Below are positions 22,117 through 30,398 of a DNA stretch of 64,000 nucleotides, piece after piece. Position 1 is the first letter of the stretch. The number at the start of each line of letters is the position of its first letter. Origin of the DNA: Mycolicibacterium sp. MU0053 (GTDB lineage: Bacteria; Actinomycetota; Actinomycetes; Mycobacteriales; Mycobacteriaceae); the NCBI RefSeq assembly GCF_963378095.1, contig NZ_OY726397.1, positions 2,294,001 to 2,358,000 of the forward strand, in the 5' to 3' direction. Under the pieces are notes generated by a model that saw nothing but the letters and a program-made list of their open reading frames with translations, ran no database searches and was not told where the DNA came from. Made by a program: the position numbers and the translations under genes.

Positions 22117-22902
22117 ATGTTCGAGGACGAGTTGGACGCCCTCTACGCGGGCCGGCCGGAAGATTTCGTCGCGCTGCGCAACGAGCTGGCGGCGGCCGCG
22201 AAGGCCCGCGGCGAACCGGACCGCGCCAGGCTGATCCGCGCGGCCCGAAAACCCACCGTTGCCGCGTGGGTGGTCAATCGGCTGGTCCACACCAATCCCG
22301 ATGCCCGACGGGCCCTCACCGACCTCGGCGAGCGACTGCGCACCGCGCACACCGAGATGGACGGTGCGGCCATTCGGCGGCTGTCCACCGAACAGCGCGG
22401 ACTGGTCAACGAGCTCGTGCGGGCTGGATTCGACGCCGCCGAGCTGCCGCGGCCGTCGGAGGCCCTGCTCGACGACGTGGCGGGCACATTGCACGCCGCC
22501 ATCGCCGACGCGGAACTCGCCGCCCAGCTGGGCCGGCTGAGCAAGCCGCTGCGCTGGTCGGGTTTCGGCGAGTTCCTGGTGGGTGAGGTGGCTGAGGCCG
22601 AAAGTGCCATCCCGGACACCACGCCGGAGGAGGCGGCGGCGGATGCCTGCCTCGGGGCCAAGATTGCGCTCGCCGACGCCAAACGCGCACACACGGAGGC
22701 CGAACGAGCGGCGTCTCGTCTCCGCGACGAGCTCAGGGAAGCCGAGCACTACCTCGACGCGTTACGCAAGCAACTCCCCGTCGCGGAGGCTGAACTCGCC
22801 GCCATCACCAGCCGCCACGACCAGGCGGAGCAGCGCAGCCGCGAGGCCGCCCAAACTCTGAAAGACCTCAAGGCGCGGGTGCGAGAACTGTCGAGACAGT
22901 GA
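22117..22902 (+). CDS. Hypothetical protein with C-terminal coiled coil
   Basis: 261 residues starting at ATG 22117 (MFEDELDALY). Residues 15-60 include RARLIRAARKPTVAAWVVNRL, a motif I have seen in uncharacterised mycobacterial proteins. Residues ~190-261 are a long Ala/Glu/Arg heptad-like helix (SRLRDELREAEHYLDAL) and should form a coiled coil. There is no signal peptide or TM segment. A longer frame upstream to 22036 is possible but less likely. It converges with the NmrA-like gene, six bases apart. The function is unknown. Confidence 0.8.
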   Translation: MFEDELDALYAGRPEDFVALRNELAAAAKARGEPDRARLIRAARKPTVAAWVVNRLVHTNPDARRALTDLGERLRTAHTEMDGAAIRRLSTEQRGLVNELVRAGFDAAELPRPSEALLDDVAGTLHAAIADAELAAQLGRLSKPLRWSGFGEFLVGEVAEAESAIPDTTPEEAAADACLGAKIALADAKRAHTEAERAASRLRDELREAEHYLDALRKQLPVAEAELAAITSRHDQAEQRSREAAQTLKDLKARVRELSRQ

Positions 22903-22908
22903 TGCGTG

Positions 22909-23712
22909 TCAGGCAAACAGTTCGGCATTGCGCGCCGCCCACTGGGCCACCGACTCGGCCGGCGTGCCGGTCAGCTCGGCTACCAGGGCGTTGGCCTGCT
23001 GCGGTCGGTCGCTGCCCTTCGCGATCTCGTCGAGATACCAGCGCGCGTACTCACCCATGGCCGGACGCAACACCGCCTCACCGTCGGCGCGGCTGCACTG
23101 CTCGCACGTGACGTCGACCCCGATACCGACACCGACCTGCTCGGCGATCTGCGCGCGGTTCAGCGCCACCGGCCCGGTGATCGGATACACCTTCCCGTGG
23201 TGCGCGTCGCGGGGGTCGACCAGCAGTGTCGCCGCCACTCGGGCGATGTCGTCCATCGAGATCGGCGCCTCGACCACCGACGGATAGGGGTCGCGCACCG
23301 TGCCGGTGGTCCGGATCTGGTCGGCCCAGATGGTGAAGTTGTCAGTGAACTCGCCCGGCCCGAGCTGGGTGTGCGCCAGCCCCGACGCCGTGATCTTGTC
23401 GGCGTGTTCCTGCCAGTCGCCGGCACCGGACAGGGCCACCACGTAGTCCACCTTCGCGCTCCTGACCATGTCCAGTGTGGCGTCCAGCGTGGCCGGCAGC
23501 GGCGCCAGATACATTCGTTCCACGCCCTCGAGTGCGGCCGGCAGCGATTCGGGCGCACCGAGATAACCGGTGATCGTCGTCACCGTGTCGGGCAGACCCG
23601 CCTTGCGGGGGTTTTTGGTCAACGCCCGGATATCTTTGGCGCCCAGCTCAATCAAATGGTCCACGACGCGGCGCCCGATGTTGCCGGTGGCGCCGGTCAC
23701 AAGTATCGCCAT
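22909..23712 (-). CDS. NmrA-like NAD(P)-binding oxidoreductase
   Basis: 267 residues with an N-terminal Rossmann motif VTGATGNIGRRV, then YLGAPESLPAAL and ALSGAGDW, typical of NmrA/HSCARG-type atypical SDRs that lack the YxxxK pair. ATG 23712 is the first sensible start; the frame continuing to 24012 is a shadow of the HAD gene. A CEQC pair near residue 205 is unusual for this family. It is divergent from the HAD phosphatase. The substrate is unknown; some homologues are redox sensors rather than enzymes. Confidence 0.83.
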   Translation of the reverse strand: MAILVTGATGNIGRRVVDHLIELGAKDIRALTKNPRKAGLPDTVTTITGYLGAPESLPAALEGVERMYLAPLPATLDATLDMVRSAKVDYVVALSGAGDWQEHADKITASGLAHTQLGPGEFTDNFTIWADQIRTTGTVRDPYPSVVEAPISMDDIARVAATLLVDPRDAHHGKVYPITGPVALNRAQIAEQVGVGIGVDVTCEQCSRADGEAVLRPAMGEYARWYLDEIAKGSDRPQQANALVAELTGTPAESVAQWAARNAELFA

Positions 23713-23787
23713 GCCCTCCACGGTAATCGGGGAGACCGACACCGCAAGGATTTCGACTTCGCATCCGGCGATGACACAATCGGGGCC

Positions 23788-24468
23788 ATGCGTGCGGTGC
23801 TCTGGGACATGGACGGCACGCTCGTCGACTCCGAAAAACTCTGGGATTTGGCGCTGCAGGAGTTCTACCGGCAGCACGGCCGCGAACTCACCCCCGAGGT
23901 ACGCACCTCGACGGTCGGTGGATCCAGCGATTCGGTCATCGCGATCCTCTACGCCGACCTCGGATTGGCACCCGACCCCGCAAAGATGGCGCACACCGCC
24001 GACTGGATGCACGACTACGTCGGCGAACTATTCGAGACCGGCCTGCCGTGGTGTGCCGGCGCCCAAGAGATGTTGGATGCGCTCACCGCGGCCGAGGTGC
24101 CGATGGCGCTGGTCACCAACACCCGCCGCGACCTCACCGAGAAGGCGCTCAACAGCATTGGCCGCCATTATTTTTCGGTGTCCGTCTGCGGCGACGAGGT
24201 GCCCAGCGGAAAACCGGCCCCGGACCCGTACCTGCGCGCGGCGCAGCTGCTCGGCCTGGATCCGGCGCACTGCCTGGCCATCGAGGACTCGGCGACGGGC
24301 ACTGAAGCGGCCGAGGACGCGGGGTGCGCGGTTCTGGTCGTCCCCAACGAAGTGGTGGTGCCCGGCAGTCCACGACGCCGACACCTCGAGGCCCTGACCG
24401 ATCTCACGGTCGCGGATCTGCGCGCGATGTACGCCGAGGTCGACGGCCGCGCGCGCAAGGCTGGTTAG
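23788..24468 (+). CDS. HAD superfamily hydrolase (phosphatase/phosphoglucomutase-like)
   Basis: 226 residues. Motif I is DMDGTLVDSE with the nucleophile D8, motif II is VTNTRR, the Lys is in SGKPAPDPYL, and motif IV is AIEDSATGTEAAEDAG. An alpha-helical C1 cap occupies about 16-85. The start is ATG 23788. This subfamily includes phosphoglycolate-type phosphatases and beta-phosphoglucomutases. The substrate cannot be chosen, although the sugar transporter immediately downstream (77 bases) makes a sugar phosphate plausible. Confidence 0.88.
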   Translation: MRAVLWDMDGTLVDSEKLWDLALQEFYRQHGRELTPEVRTSTVGGSSDSVIAILYADLGLAPDPAKMAHTADWMHDYVGELFETGLPWCAGAQEMLDALTAAEVPMALVTNTRRDLTEKALNSIGRHYFSVSVCGDEVPSGKPAPDPYLRAAQLLGLDPAHCLAIEDSATGTEAAEDAGCAVLVVPNEVVVPGSPRRRHLEALTDLTVADLRAMYAEVDGRARKAG

Positions 24469-24545
24469 AACGGCCTGTCCCGCGCGGCGGCAAGTGCTTA
24501 AATGTGAGGCAACTCACGCACTCGGCGTCGTCGGGAAGGGGATCG

Positions 24546-25997
24546 ATGTCCCAGGGTCCGGAAGTTGACGCGGAATTCTCCAGCGGGCGCAGTGCGGTTC
24601 GGATCGCGTCCGTCGCTGCGTTGGGTGGTCTGCTCTTCGGCTACGACAGCGCGGTGATCAACGGCGCCGTCGATGCGCTGCAGAAGCATTTCGAGATCGG
24701 CAACGCGTCACTGGGTTTCGCGGTGGCCTCGGCCCTGCTGGGCGCGGCCGCGGGTGCGATGACCGCGGGCCGGCTGGCCGACCGGATCGGCCGACTCGCC
24801 GTGATGAAGATCGCCGCGGTGCTGTTCCTGCTGAGTGCATTGGGAACGGGGCTGGCGACCGACATTTGGATGGTCGTGGTGTTCCGGATCGTCGGCGGCA
24901 TCGGAGTCGGGGTGGCGTCGGTGATCGCGCCCGCCTACATCGCCGAGGTGGCGCCGCCCCAGATCCGTGGCCGGCTCGGGTCGCTGCAGCAGTTGGCCAT
25001 CGTGTCGGGCATCTTTTTGTCGTTGGCCATCGACTGGGTGCTGGCGCACCTCGCCGGCGGCTCGGATCAGGAGCTGTGGCTGGGCTTGGAGGCCTGGCGA
25101 TGGATGTTCCTGATGATGGCCATTCCCGCCGTGGTCTACGGCACGCTGGCCTACACCATTCCGGAGTCGCCGCGTTATCTCGTTGCCACCCACCGGATTC
25201 CGGAGGCGCGCCGGGTGCTCACCCGGCTGTTGGGCACCAAGAACCTGGAAATCACCATCAATCGGATCAAGGAGACGCTGGAGCGCGAGGACAAACCGTC
25301 CTGGCGGGACCTGCGTAAGCCGACCGGCGGCTTGTACGCCATCGTCTGGGTGGGCCTGGGACTGTCGATCTTCCAGCAGTTCGTCGGAATCAACGTGATC
25401 TTCTACTACTCGAACGTGCTGTGGCAGGCGGTCGGATTCGACGAGAGCTCGTCGTTCACGATCACGGTGATCACCTCGGTGGTCAACATCCTGACGACGC
25501 TGATCGCGATCGCGCTGATCGACAAGGTCGGTCGCAAACCGCTGCTGCTGGTGGGCTCCTCGGGCATGGCGATCACGCTCGCCACCATGGCGATCATTTT
25601 CGCCAGCGCACCGCTGGTCGACGGTCAGCCCCGGCTCGAGGGCGCGACCGGGACCATCGCACTGATCGCTGCCAATCTGTTCGTCGTCGCGTTCGGGATG
25701 TCGTGGGGCCCGGTGGTCTGGGTGCTGCTCGGCGAGATGTTCCCGAACCGGATTCGGGCCGCGGCCCTCGGCCTGGCGGCGGCGGGCCAGTGGACAGCCA
25801 ACTGGTTGATCACGGTGTCGTTCCCCGAACTGCGCAACTTCCTGGGTGCCGCCTATGGGTTCTACGCCCTGTGCGCGGTGCTCTCGTTCCTGTTCGTGTG
25901 GCGCTTCGTGCGGGAGACCAAGGGTGTCTCGCTGGAGGACATGCACGCGGAATTGCTGCGCGAGGGCAAGCCGACCGACGAGCCTCAGGTCACCTAG
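24546..25997 (+). CDS. MFS sugar porter (sugar:H+ symporter family)
   Basis: 483 residues and 12 TM segments. Sugar-porter signatures are [12 protein letters not shown] in TM1, [17 protein letters not shown] after TM6, [14 protein letters not shown] in TM7, GRKPLLL and the C-terminal [11 protein letters not shown]. These residues fit proton-coupled uptake of a hexose or pentose such as glucose, galactose or xylose. The start is ATG 24546 after a purine-rich GGGAAGGGG. It is upstream of hisE by only 20 bases but functionally unrelated. Confidence 0.93.
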   Translation: MSQGPEVDAEFSSGRSAVRIASVAALGGLLFGYDSAVINGAVDALQKHFEIGNASLGFAVASALLGAAAGAMTAGRLADRIGRLAVMKIAAVLFLLSALGTGLATDIWMVVVFRIVGGIGVGVASVIAPAYIAEVAPPQIRGRLGSLQQLAIVSGIFLSLAIDWVLAHLAGGSDQELWLGLEAWRWMFLMMAIPAVVYGTLAYTIPESPRYLVATHRIPEARRVLTRLLGTKNLEITINRIKETLEREDKPSWRDLRKPTGGLYAIVWVGLGLSIFQQFVGINVIFYYSNVLWQAVGFDESSSFTITVITSVVNILTTLIAIALIDKVGRKPLLLVGSSGMAITLATMAIIFASAPLVDGQPRLEGATGTIALIAANLFVVAFGMSWGPVVWVLLGEMFPNRIRAAALGLAAAGQWTANWLITVSFPELRNFLGAAYGFYALCAVLSFLFVWRFVRETKGVSLEDMHAELLREGKPTDEPQVT

Positions 25998-26017
25998 CGG
26001 TCCCGCCGATCGAGGGC

Positions 26018-26299
26018 ATGAAAGAATCACTGCCCGTGAAGACGTTCGAGGAGCTGTTTGCCGAACTGGGCGAACGTGCGCGCACCCGACCCACCGGCAG
26101 CGCGACGATCGCCGCGCTGGACGCCGGCGTGCACACCATTGGCAAAAAGGTCCTCGAGGAGGCCGGCGAGGTCTGGATGGCCGCCGAGCACGAGTCCGAC
26201 GAGGCGCTGGCCGAGGAGATCAGCCAGCTGCTGTACTGGGCGCAGGTGTTGATGCTCGCGCGCGGCCTGACGCTTGATGACGTCTACCGGAAGTTGTGA
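26018..26299 (+). CDS. hisE: Phosphoribosyl-ATP pyrophosphatase
   Basis: 93 residues, the same length I recall for M. tuberculosis HisE. It hydrolyses PR-ATP to PR-AMP, the second histidine step. The MazG-like helices carry [17 protein letters not shown] and [14 protein letters not shown], the metal-binding acidic motifs. ATG 26018 is chosen; the longer frame upstream is a transporter shadow. Its stop overlaps a GTG that could begin hisG, so the pair is tightly coupled. Confidence 0.96.
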   Translation: MKESLPVKTFEELFAELGERARTRPTGSATIAALDAGVHTIGKKVLEEAGEVWMAAEHESDEALAEEISQLLYWAQVLMLARGLTLDDVYRKL

Positions 26300-26304
26300 C
26301 CGCC

Positions 26305-27150
26305 ATGCTGCGAGTAGCCGTACCCAACAAGGGCGCCCTGAGCGAATCCGCCGCCGAGATCCTGTCGGAGGCCGGGTACCGCCGTCGCACCGACCCCAAG
26401 GATCTGACGGTCATCGACCGGGACAACAACGTCGAGTTCTTCTTCCTGCGGCCCAAGGACATTGCGATCTACGTGGCCTCGGGTGAGCTCGACCTGGGGA
26501 TCACCGGCCGCGATCTGGCCGCCGAATCCGGGGCCCCGATCGTCGAACGGCTGGCGCTGGGCTTCGGCTCGTCCACCTTCCGGTACGCCGCGCCGGCGGG
26601 CCGGGATTGGGCGGTGGCCGACCTGGCCGGCAAGCGGATCGCCACCGCCTATCCCAACCTGGTGCGGAAGAACTTGTCCGATAACGGGATCGAGGCCACG
26701 GTCATCCGGCTCGACGGTGCGGTCGAGATTTCCGTCCAACTCGGCGTCGCCGACGCGATTGCCGACGTCGTCGGGTCCGGCCGCACGCTGCGCCAACACG
26801 ATCTGGTGGCCTTCGGCGAATCGCTCTGCGACTCCGAGGCCGTCCTCATCGAGGCGGCCGACCGGCCGGCCGACCGCGCCCGCGATCAGCTCAAGGGCCG
26901 GGTGCAGGGGGTGGTGTTCGGTCAGCAGTATCTGATGCTCGACTACGACTGCCCGCGGTCGCTGCTGGATCGCGCGGCCGAGGTCACCCCTGGTCTGGAG
27001 TCGCCCACGATCTCGCCGCTGGCCGACCCCGCCTGGGTGGCGGTGCGAGCACTGGTGCCTCGCAAGTCCGTCAACACCACGATGGACGAGCTTGCCGCCA
27101 TCGGGGCAAAGGCCATTTTGGCGTCCGACATCAGGTTCTGCCGCTTCTGA
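26305..27150 (+). CDS. hisG: ATP phosphoribosyltransferase, long form
   Basis: 281 residues from ATG 26305 ([12 protein letters not shown]), the start conserved in mycobacteria. GTG 26296, overlapping the hisE stop, would add three residues. It catalyses the committed step of histidine synthesis (ATP + PRPP). The PRPP-binding region [20 protein letters not shown] is conserved. The C-terminal ~70 residues form the ACT-like domain for feedback inhibition by histidine, including [20 protein letters not shown]. Confidence 0.97.
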   Translation: MLRVAVPNKGALSESAAEILSEAGYRRRTDPKDLTVIDRDNNVEFFFLRPKDIAIYVASGELDLGITGRDLAAESGAPIVERLALGFGSSTFRYAAPAGRDWAVADLAGKRIATAYPNLVRKNLSDNGIEATVIRLDGAVEISVQLGVADAIADVVGSGRTLRQHDLVAFGESLCDSEAVLIEAADRPADRARDQLKGRVQGVVFGQQYLMLDYDCPRSLLDRAAEVTPGLESPTISPLADPAWVAVRALVPRKSVNTTMDELAAIGAKAILASDIRFCRF

Positions 27151-27168
27151 TCGTGTTAGCGTCCCGGT

Positions 27169-27651
27169 GTGACGACGCACGTTCTGGTCCTCCTGCTGGC
27201 GCTGCTGATCGGGGCGGTCGCCGGGCTGCGGGCCTTCACCGCCCCGGCCGCGGTGTCCTGGGCGGTGGTTCTGCAGTGGATCAACCTGGACGGCACCTGG
27301 GCCTCCTGGCTGGGTAACTGGATCGTCGTCGCCCTGTTGACCGTGCTGGCCGTCGCCGAGTTGGTATCCGATCAGCTCCCCAACACCCCGAACCGCACCT
27401 CGGCGGCGCCCTTCGCGGCGCGACTGGTCACCGGCGCCTTCTCGGGTGCGGCGCTGGGCACGGCCTGGGGCTACACCTGGGGCGGCTTGGGCGCCGGGAT
27501 GATCGGCGCGGTACTGGGCACCCTCGGCGGCTTCGAGTTGCGCCGCCGGCTGACCGACAAGGTGGGCATCGACCTGCCCGTCGCGCTGACCGAGGATGTC
27601 GTCGCGGTGTTGGCCGGTTTCAGCATCGCGGCCCTGACAGCGGCGCTGTGA
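27169..27651 (+). CDS. DUF4126 membrane protein (Rv2120c-like)
   Basis: 160 residues with four to five hydrophobic segments, among them VLLLALLIGAVAGLRAFTAPA at the N-terminus, ASWLGNWIVVALLTVLAVAEL, a Gly/Ala-rich GALGTAWGYTWGGLGAGMIGA and a C-terminal VVAVLAGFSIAALTAAL. It starts at GTG 27169, 18 bases after hisG, and overlaps the next gene by GTGA. It is an integral membrane protein of unknown function, placed after hisG as in M. tuberculosis. Confidence 0.85.
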   Translation: MTTHVLVLLLALLIGAVAGLRAFTAPAAVSWAVVLQWINLDGTWASWLGNWIVVALLTVLAVAELVSDQLPNTPNRTSAAPFAARLVTGAFSGAALGTAWGYTWGGLGAGMIGAVLGTLGGFELRRRLTDKVGIDLPVALTEDVVAVLAGFSIAALTAAL

Positions 27652-29027
27652 CCGAGCGCTTCGACGCGATCGTCGTCGGAGCGGGACAGGCCGGCCCGCC
27701 GTTGGCCGGGCGACTGACCGAGGCCGGGAAGACGGTCGCGGTAGTCGAACGCAAACTCGTCGGCGGCACCTGTGTGAACTACGGCTGTATCCCGACCAAG
27801 ACCCTGGTCGCCAGCGCGTACGCCGCGCACACCGCGCGTCGCGGCGCCGAATACGGGGTGGGCACCGGGGACATCGCCATCGACATGGCAAAGGTGAAGG
27901 CGCGCAAGGACAAGATCATGCTCGACGACCGCCACGGTCTCGAGTCGTGGCTCGACGGCATGACCGGGTGCACCTTGATCCGCGGCCACGCCCGGTTCAT
28001 CGGACCCAAGACCCTGCAGATCGACGGCGCCGACCCGGCCGTCATCGAGGCGGACCGGATCTTCCTCAACACCGGCGGGCGCGCCGTCGTCCCGGAGATT
28101 CCGGGCCTGGCGGACTGCGACTATCTGACCAACGTTGGGATACTCGAACTGGACACGGTGCCAGCGCATCTGGTGATCGTGGGCGGTAGTTACATCGCGC
28201 TGGAGTTTGCGCAGATGTACCGGCGCTTCGGTGCCGAGGTCACGGTCGTCGAACGGGGCGCGCGCCTGACCTCCCGCGAGGACGAGGACATCTCCGCGGC
28301 GATCAAGGACATCCTCGAAGCCGAGGGCATCAACGTCGTGCTCAACGCGGCCGATATGCGATTCGACCGGTGCGACAACGGGTTCGAGCTGACACTCGGC
28401 GCCGGCGCCGCACCGATTGCGGGCAGCCATCTGCTGATGGCGACCGGACGCCGACCCAACACCGACGACCTCGGACTGGAGGTGGCCGGGGTCGAGTGCG
28501 ACGAGCGGGGCTACGTCAAGGTCGACGATCAGCTGCGCACCAGCGCGGATGGGATCTGGGCGATGGGGGACTGCAACGGCCGGGGTGCGTTCACCCACAC
28601 CTCCTACAACGACTTCGAGATCGTGGCGGCCAATCTGCTCGACGACGACCCGCGCCGGGTGTCCGACCGCGTCATGACCTATGCGCTCTACATCGATCCG
28701 CCGTTGGGGCGGGCCGGGATGAGCGTGGATCAGGTACGACGGTCGGGCCGGCCGGCACTCGTGGCCACCCGACCGATGACCAGGGTGGGTCGCGCCGTGG
28801 AAAAGGGTGAGTCCCAAGGCTTCATGAAGGTGGTCGTCGATGCCGAGACCGAGCAGATCCTGGGCGCGGCGGTGCTGGGCGTGGGCGGTGACGAGGTCAT
28901 CCACTCGATCCTCGACATCATGACCGCCAAGCTGCCCTACACCGCGATCTCGCGCACCATGCACATCCATCCGACGGTCAGCGAACTGGTGCCGACCCTG
29001 CTGCAGGATCTGCAACCGCTGAGCTGA
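27648..29027 (+). CDS. FAD-dependent pyridine nucleotide-disulfide oxidoreductase (class I)
   Basis: 459 residues. Motifs: FAD site VVGAGQAGPPLAGRL, redox disulfide GGTCVNYGCIPTK (C43 and C48), NAD(P) site IVGGSYIALEFAQ, second FAD motif IWAMGDCNGRGAFTH and the C-terminal base HIHPTVSE. It lacks the HMA domain and the C-terminal Cys pair of mercuric reductase, so despite similarity that reaction is not supported. It could act as a thiol-disulfide reductase for the adjacent metal-resistance genes. It is coupled to DUF4126 by GTGA and converges with arsR with one base between stops. Confidence 0.85.
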   Translation: MTERFDAIVVGAGQAGPPLAGRLTEAGKTVAVVERKLVGGTCVNYGCIPTKTLVASAYAAHTARRGAEYGVGTGDIAIDMAKVKARKDKIMLDDRHGLESWLDGMTGCTLIRGHARFIGPKTLQIDGADPAVIEADRIFLNTGGRAVVPEIPGLADCDYLTNVGILELDTVPAHLVIVGGSYIALEFAQMYRRFGAEVTVVERGARLTSREDEDISAAIKDILEAEGINVVLNAADMRFDRCDNGFELTLGAGAAPIAGSHLLMATGRRPNTDDLGLEVAGVECDERGYVKVDDQLRTSADGIWAMGDCNGRGAFTHTSYNDFEIVAANLLDDDPRRVSDRVMTYALYIDPPLGRAGMSVDQVRRSGRPALVATRPMTRVGRAVEKGESQGFMKVVVDAETEQILGAAVLGVGGDEVIHSILDIMTAKLPYTAISRTMHIHPTVSELVPTLLQDLQPLS

Positions 29028-29028
29028 C

Positions 29029-29388
29029 TCAGGTGCAGCAGTTCGGATCCAGGACCACGCACAGCGCCTGCAGCGCCTCGGGGCGCACCCGGTGAAAGAC
29101 GTTCATCCCGCGACGGTCCGAGATCACCAGTCCGGCTTTGCGCAGTTGACTCAGGTGATGGCTGACGGTCGATTCGGTCAGATCCAGCAGGGCGGCCAGC
29201 TCACCGCTGATCTCCTCGCCGGTAGGGGAGTTGAACAGGTGCGCGAGGATCTTGACCCGGGCCGGATCGGCGATGGCCTTCAAGCGCATGGCGATCTGCA
29301 GGGCGTCGTCGTCGCTGATCGGCCCGGCCGCCACCGGTGCGCAACACACCGGTGCGCTCATGTCGATCACGGGTAAGGCCTTGGGCAT
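29029..29388 (-). CDS. ArsR/SmtB family metalloregulator (Rv2640c-like)
   Basis: 119 residues. The winged helix contains LKAIADPARVKILAHL and the recognition helix STVSHHLSQLRKAGLV. Vicinal cysteines occur near the N-terminus (C15, C16) and at the very end (NCCT), candidates for As(III), Cd(II) or Pb(II) binding. C15-C16 matches the position of the sensing pair in Corynebacterium ArsR1, while the third ligand position there (C55) is not a Cys here. ATG 29361 is an alternative start. It is divergent from cadI across two matching palindromes. Confidence 0.9.
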   Translation of the reverse strand: MPKALPVIDMSAPVCCAPVAAGPISDDDALQIAMRLKAIADPARVKILAHLFNSPTGEEISGELAALLDLTESTVSHHLSQLRKAGLVISDRRGMNVFHRVRPEALQALCVVLDPNCCT

Positions 29389-29409
29389 GGATCCATCTTG
29401 CCAGGGATA

Positions 29410-29470
29410 TTGACATATATCAAAAAGGGGAGGATTCTGGCGATTGTCCGAAGTTCGATATATGTCACAA
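29410..29470. promoter_or_regulatory. Paired operator palindromes between arsR and cadI
   Basis: TTGACATATATCAA (29410-29423) and a second element around 29455-29470 contain exactly complementary 11-mers, TGACATATATC (29411-29421) and GATATATGTCA (29457-29467). The first is itself a near-palindrome of the TTGA-n6-TCAA form typical of ArsR/SmtB sites. The two lie 46 bases apart, about four helical turns, one next to each divergent start. The cadI Shine-Dalgarno GAGGAGG is at 29478-29484. Confidence 0.75.
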
Positions 29471-29489
29471 TCCTCTCGAGGAGGTTCCC

Positions 29490-29975
29490 ATGTCCCGGGT
29501 TCAACTCGCCCTCAACGTCGACGATCTCGACCAGGCGATTGCGTTCTACACCAAGCTGTTCAACACCGCGCCGGCGAAGGTCAAGCCGGGCTATGCGAAC
29601 TTCGCGGTCGCCGAACCGCCGCTGAAGCTCGTGCTGTTGGAGAACCCCGGCCGCGGCGGCACCCTCAACCACCTCGGCGTGGAGGTCGGCAGCAGTGAGC
29701 AGGTGCACTCCGAGATTGCCCGACTGTCGGGCGAGGGGCTGTTCACCGCCGAGGAGATCGGCACGACGTGCTGCTTCGCCACCCAGGACAAGGTGTGGGT
29801 GACCGGACCTGCGGGCGAGAAGTGGGAGGTCTACACCGTGCTGGCCGATTCGGAAGAATTCGGCAGCAGTCCGCAGCACCTCGACCCGGAGGCCCAGGCG
29901 GCCACCTGCTGTGGCGGCCAGTCCGGCGCGGAGGACGCGGCGGAGGCGGCGGAGGCCGCCACCGCCTGCTGCTGA
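29490..29975 (+). CDS. cadI: Cadmium-induced protein CadI (ArsI-like vicinal-oxygen-chelate fold)
   Basis: 161 residues of the glyoxalase/VOC superfamily. It starts MSRVQLALNVDDLDQAIAFY, nearly identical to M. tuberculosis CadI (Rv2641) as I recall it. H62 in LNHLGVEV, the vicinal pair in IGTTCCFATQDK and E in EKWEVYTV resemble the metal site of ArsI C-As lyases, so organoarsenical demethylation is possible. The C-terminal ~30 residues hold two further Cys pairs (TCCGG and a final ACC) joined by an Ala/Glu linker. It is divergent from arsR. Confidence 0.92.
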   Translation: MSRVQLALNVDDLDQAIAFYTKLFNTAPAKVKPGYANFAVAEPPLKLVLLENPGRGGTLNHLGVEVGSSEQVHSEIARLSGEGLFTAEEIGTTCCFATQDKVWVTGPAGEKWEVYTVLADSEEFGSSPQHLDPEAQAATCCGGQSGAEDAAEAAEAATACC

Positions 29976-30000
29976 CGATCACTGGCTCGACTTGCGCCCT

Positions 30001-30036
30001 GCTTCGACAACCATCAATATAGATGAATGTCGAAGC
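30001..30036. promoter_or_regulatory. 36-bp palindrome covering the second arsR start codon
   Basis: GCTTCGACA (30001-30009) is the exact reverse complement of TGTCGAAGC (30028-30036). Nested inside are CATC (30012-30015) and GATG (30022-30025) around AATATA. The ATG of the downstream arsR is at 30027-30029, inside the right arm, and no Shine-Dalgarno is visible. It may be an autoregulatory operator, an RNA hairpin over the start codon, or both. Confidence 0.75.
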
Positions 30037-30398
30037 CAGGGTCGCGGGTCGCCGATGCGCCAGGCTGTCCGCCCGGGGCGCTGCTGCCGGAACCGCTGTC
30101 GGCCACCGCGGCGACGGAGATGGCGGTGAAGCTCAAGGCGCTGGCCGATCCAGTGCGCCTGCAGTTGCTCTCCGCGATCGCGAGCCGCGCCGGGGGCGAG
30201 GCGTGCGTGTGCGATATCGCGGTCGGGGTGGAGGTTTCACAACCGACCGTCTCGCATCACCTCAAGGTGCTGCGCGATGCCGGTCTGCTGACTTCGCAGC
30301 GTCGTGCCTCGTGGGTGTACTACGCGGTGGTGCCCGACGCCCTGGCCAGCCTGGCTGTGCTGCTCGGGGTGGCTGACCCGGTCGGGGCGCGCGGATGA
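30027..30398 (+). CDS. arsR: ArsR family arsenic-responsive repressor (Rv2642-like)
   Basis: 123 residues. The core LKALADPVRLQLLSAIAS and the CVCDIAVGVEVSQPTVSHH segment hold the ELCVCDL-type metal box, with Cys pair CVC at about 56-58, on the recognition side. RRASWVYYAVVP forms the wing and dimer helix. It begins at ATG 30027 within a 36-bp palindrome and has no clear ribosome-binding site, so leaderless translation or coupling is likely. Its stop overlaps acr3 by ATGA, making arsR-acr3-arsC an operon, probably autorepressed. Confidence 0.93.
   Translation: MSKPGSRVADAPGCPPGALLPEPLSATAATEMAVKLKALADPVRLQLLSAIASRAGGEACVCDIAVGVEVSQPTVSHHLKVLRDAGLLTSQRRASWVYYAVVPDALASLAVLLGVADPVGARG

Noticed and set aside
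27648..29027. Mercuric reductase (merA) as the name for the FAD oxidoreductase
   Set aside because: The redox CxxxxC is present, but the HMA domain and the C-terminal vicinal Cys pair needed for Hg(II) delivery are absent, and no merR or merT is nearby.
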